A DNA stretch of 60,000 nt from the NCBI RefSeq assembly GCF_910592395.1, contig NC_088321.1:312001-372000 (forward strand). The letters are read 5' to 3'. The notes beneath the pieces were generated by a model, which saw nothing but the letters and a program-made list of their open reading frames with translations, was not told the origin of the DNA and made no database searches. The translations under genes and the position numbers were made by a program. Shown in pieces: positions 58,595-60,000 of the stretch. Every line of letters begins with the position of its first letter. The stretch's first letter is position 1. The stretch comes from Lineus longissimus (lineage: Eukaryota; Nemertea; Pilidiophora; Heteronemertea; Lineidae).

Positions 58595-59805
58595 CATCCA
58601 GGTTAACCAACTGGATCCTCCCTAATCCACAGAGTAAATTGCCAATTGTTCTGCTGTCTCCGGCAGTGATACCGCCATTATTGTTTTATGAGTCGAAACT
58701 GATATAATTTGGAAGTGATCCTGTCAGTTGCCTCAGGCTAAGCTGGCTTATATCTGCGGTTCGAAAGTGTCACGCGGTCGCTGGGGAACGGTGGCGTTAT
58801 GTCTGAAGCTGACAGGCAGAAATGACAGCTAGCTGGTACGAATATCCAGGTATACCGCGGCTTGAAACTCTACTTACTTAAGCCGTGTTACTCCAAGTGG
58901 AGCTTAGGTCGCCAACAAGATATTTCCACTTCCTCCTGTCCTGGTCCTCTCATCTTGGGGCCATTCCATCCCTATCATTCTCGCCTCATGTTCTGTCGAT
59001 CGTCGCCATGTGATCCTCGGCCTTCCTGGGCACCGTCTGCCATGCGGATTCCACCTTGTGATGTTCCTATAGCTCCGGGTGTGGTCGTACCAGTACCACT
59101 TTCACTATTTGCCCCTGATTTCCTCTCTCCCACAAGTCTCTGTCGGTGATTCTCTCTTCCCATACGATGTTTGAGATGTGTCTCACCGGTTGACGGAGGT
59201 CTGTATTCTTGCAGTTCCTGCCTTTGTAGTCCTCGAGGTCTCACATCCATACAGCAAAACCGACTGATGTTGGAGCTAGATATTCTCAGCTTGATGTTGG
59301 TGCCGATACTCCCTGACCTCCACACAGGTTGTACGCTGCTTGTGCTGATACTCCCTGACCTCCACACAGGTTGTACGCCGCTGTTGCTTCGCTAATTCTG
59401 GTCTGTATGTCCTAGCATGAGCCAACATCCGTCGCCATGATCTCTACTGCAAGTCCAATAACCTAGACGATTAAACAGACAAGTGCCAGTTGGAAATTCT
59501 CTCGTCAAAAGTAAAACAGATCATGGAAATATTCAAAGGTTTGGAAAAAGGGATCTCTCGTACCGTCGACCGTCTGAGGAAACAAGCCGTCATGCAAATC
59601 ATACTGTTTTCTCTCATAAGACCGTAATTTCTTCGCCAACGCACGGTAGTTTGTAACCAGAGAATTACATCGGTTTGGCTTCTGGCGAGCGAGGAGATCT
59701 CCATCCAGAATCATATCAGTTTCGTCTCATAAAACAATAATGGCGGTATCACTGCCGGGAGGCTGGAACAATTGGCAATTTGCTCTGTGAGGATTCGCTT
59801 GGTTA
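58595..59805. repeat. Inverted repeat arms (58595-58725 and 59690-59805) flanking ~1 kb
   Basis: GAAACTGATATAATT, ATTGTTTTATGAGTCG, GATACCGCCATTATTG and AAATTGCCAATTG in the left arm reappear reverse-complemented in the right arm as ATATCAGTTTCGTCTCATAA, AACAATAATGGCGGTATCAC and CAATTGGCAATTTGCTCTGT. GGTTAACC is at the outer edge of both. The arms are ~115-130 bp with ~85% identity. They enclose the LINE remnant. Confidence 0.85.
58970..59395 (-). pseudogene. Remnant of a LINE (non-LTR retrotransposon) reverse transcriptase C-terminus
   Basis: On the minus strand, SISTSSVQPVWRSGSIGTN and KLRISSSNI are followed, after a frameshift, by SVLLYGCETSRTTKAGTARI (about 59215-59264), a stop, and, after another frameshift, NIVWEERITDRDLWERGNQG (~59112-59175). 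This order (KLRI.N.NV, SVLLYG.ETWR.T, WE.RI.N.DLW.R..Q) is the familiar end of endonuclease/reverse-transcriptase proteins of RTE/CR1-like LINEs. The catalytic YxDD core, the 5' part and the endonuclease are absent. A 39-bp direct duplication (CCTGACCTCCACACAGGTTG) at its 5' side repeats the WRSGSI segment. It is not functional. Confidence 0.75.
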
Positions 59806-59872
59806 ACCTCATTGTGTCGGAGATACATTGGGGGAAATGTATCGAGAATGTGTATAACCCCTTGAGGCTGGA

Positions 59873-60000
59873 GTTACACAGGATTCACGTTGTCACTTGT
59901 CATGTTTCACTTGTCACGAGTTAACTGACTTCGGCTTGAGACGCGACGTGGGCGTGAGAGGTGAATCGTGAATCGTGAATCGTATGTAACCCGCTCTTTG
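59873..60000 (-). mobile_element. Family B MITE-like repeat, copy 3 (reverse orientation, at window edge)
   Basis: GGAGTTACACAGGATTCACG at 59872-59891 and, at the right, GAATCGTATGTAACCC (59977-59993) are inverted. A GTGAATC triplication (59960-59981) lies just inside the right end. TAACTGACTTCGGCTTGAGA matches the 13.2-kb copy in reverse complement. The element appears to end near the window edge. Confidence 0.65.

Overview
This is eukaryotic genomic DNA from an invertebrate animal, probably marine. The evidence is spliced genes with GT/AG introns and AATAAA signals, tRNA-derived SINE-like sequences, a decayed non-LTR retrotransposon, and a single-coding-exon Toll-like receptor of the type that is expanded in amphioxus, molluscs, annelids and brachiopods. 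I cannot name the phylum from the sequence. There are no prokaryotic operons, rRNA genes or CRISPR arrays.

Only two protein-coding genes are well supported in 60 kb. At the left edge (1-1205, + strand) are the last two coding exons of a coiled-coil protein whose C-terminal region resembles the centrosomal protein CEP78; its 3' UTR ends near an AATAAA at 1429. At 47636-49441 (+ strand) is a complete 601-residue Toll-like receptor: signal peptide, leucine-rich repeats, cysteine-rich LRR cap, membrane segment and a divergent TIR domain. Its ATG sits directly behind a splice acceptor, so at least one untranslated 5' exon must lie upstream. A 141-bp part of its 3' UTR is duplicated 3.2 kb upstream, before the gene.

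The rest is intergenic and very rich in repeats. Tandem arrays lie at 2.36-2.73 kb (three palindromic units), 11.88-12.1, 13.6-14.0, 16.67 (13 bp), 17.86-18.44 (58 bp x 10), 19.77-20.33 (~109 bp), 25.24-25.49 (63 bp x 4), 26.98-28.26 (26 bp x ~49), 33.1-33.5, 35.64-36.03 (23 bp x 17), 37.0-37.67 (~42 bp x 16), 40.06-41.45, 41.5-42.07 (69 bp x 8), 42.34-42.63, 45.65-46.33, 49.8-50.4, 50.98-51.12 (43 bp x 3), 51.64-52.26 and 52.5-53.09 kb (69 bp x 8). Many long reading frames in the window exist only because an array unit is a multiple of three bases (69, 63 and 42 bp).

Several dispersed families recur. Family A has copies at 10.1, 15.2, 35.6, 41.5 and 52.5 kb plus a tail at 14.4 kb. It behaves like a non-autonomous mobile element that carries an expandable internal tandem array and a tail hairpin. 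Family B (10.0, 13.1 and 59.9 kb) is a MITE-like element ending in a GTTACAT...GATTCACG motif. Family C is a ~66-bp unit found at 11.9 kb and, inverted, at 40.1-41.0 kb. A 131-bp hairpin MITE with TA flanks lies at 7.55 kb, and a LINE remnant lies between inverted repeats at 58.6-59.8 kb. Family A, with its two levels of tandem amplification, is the best candidate here for something not previously described.
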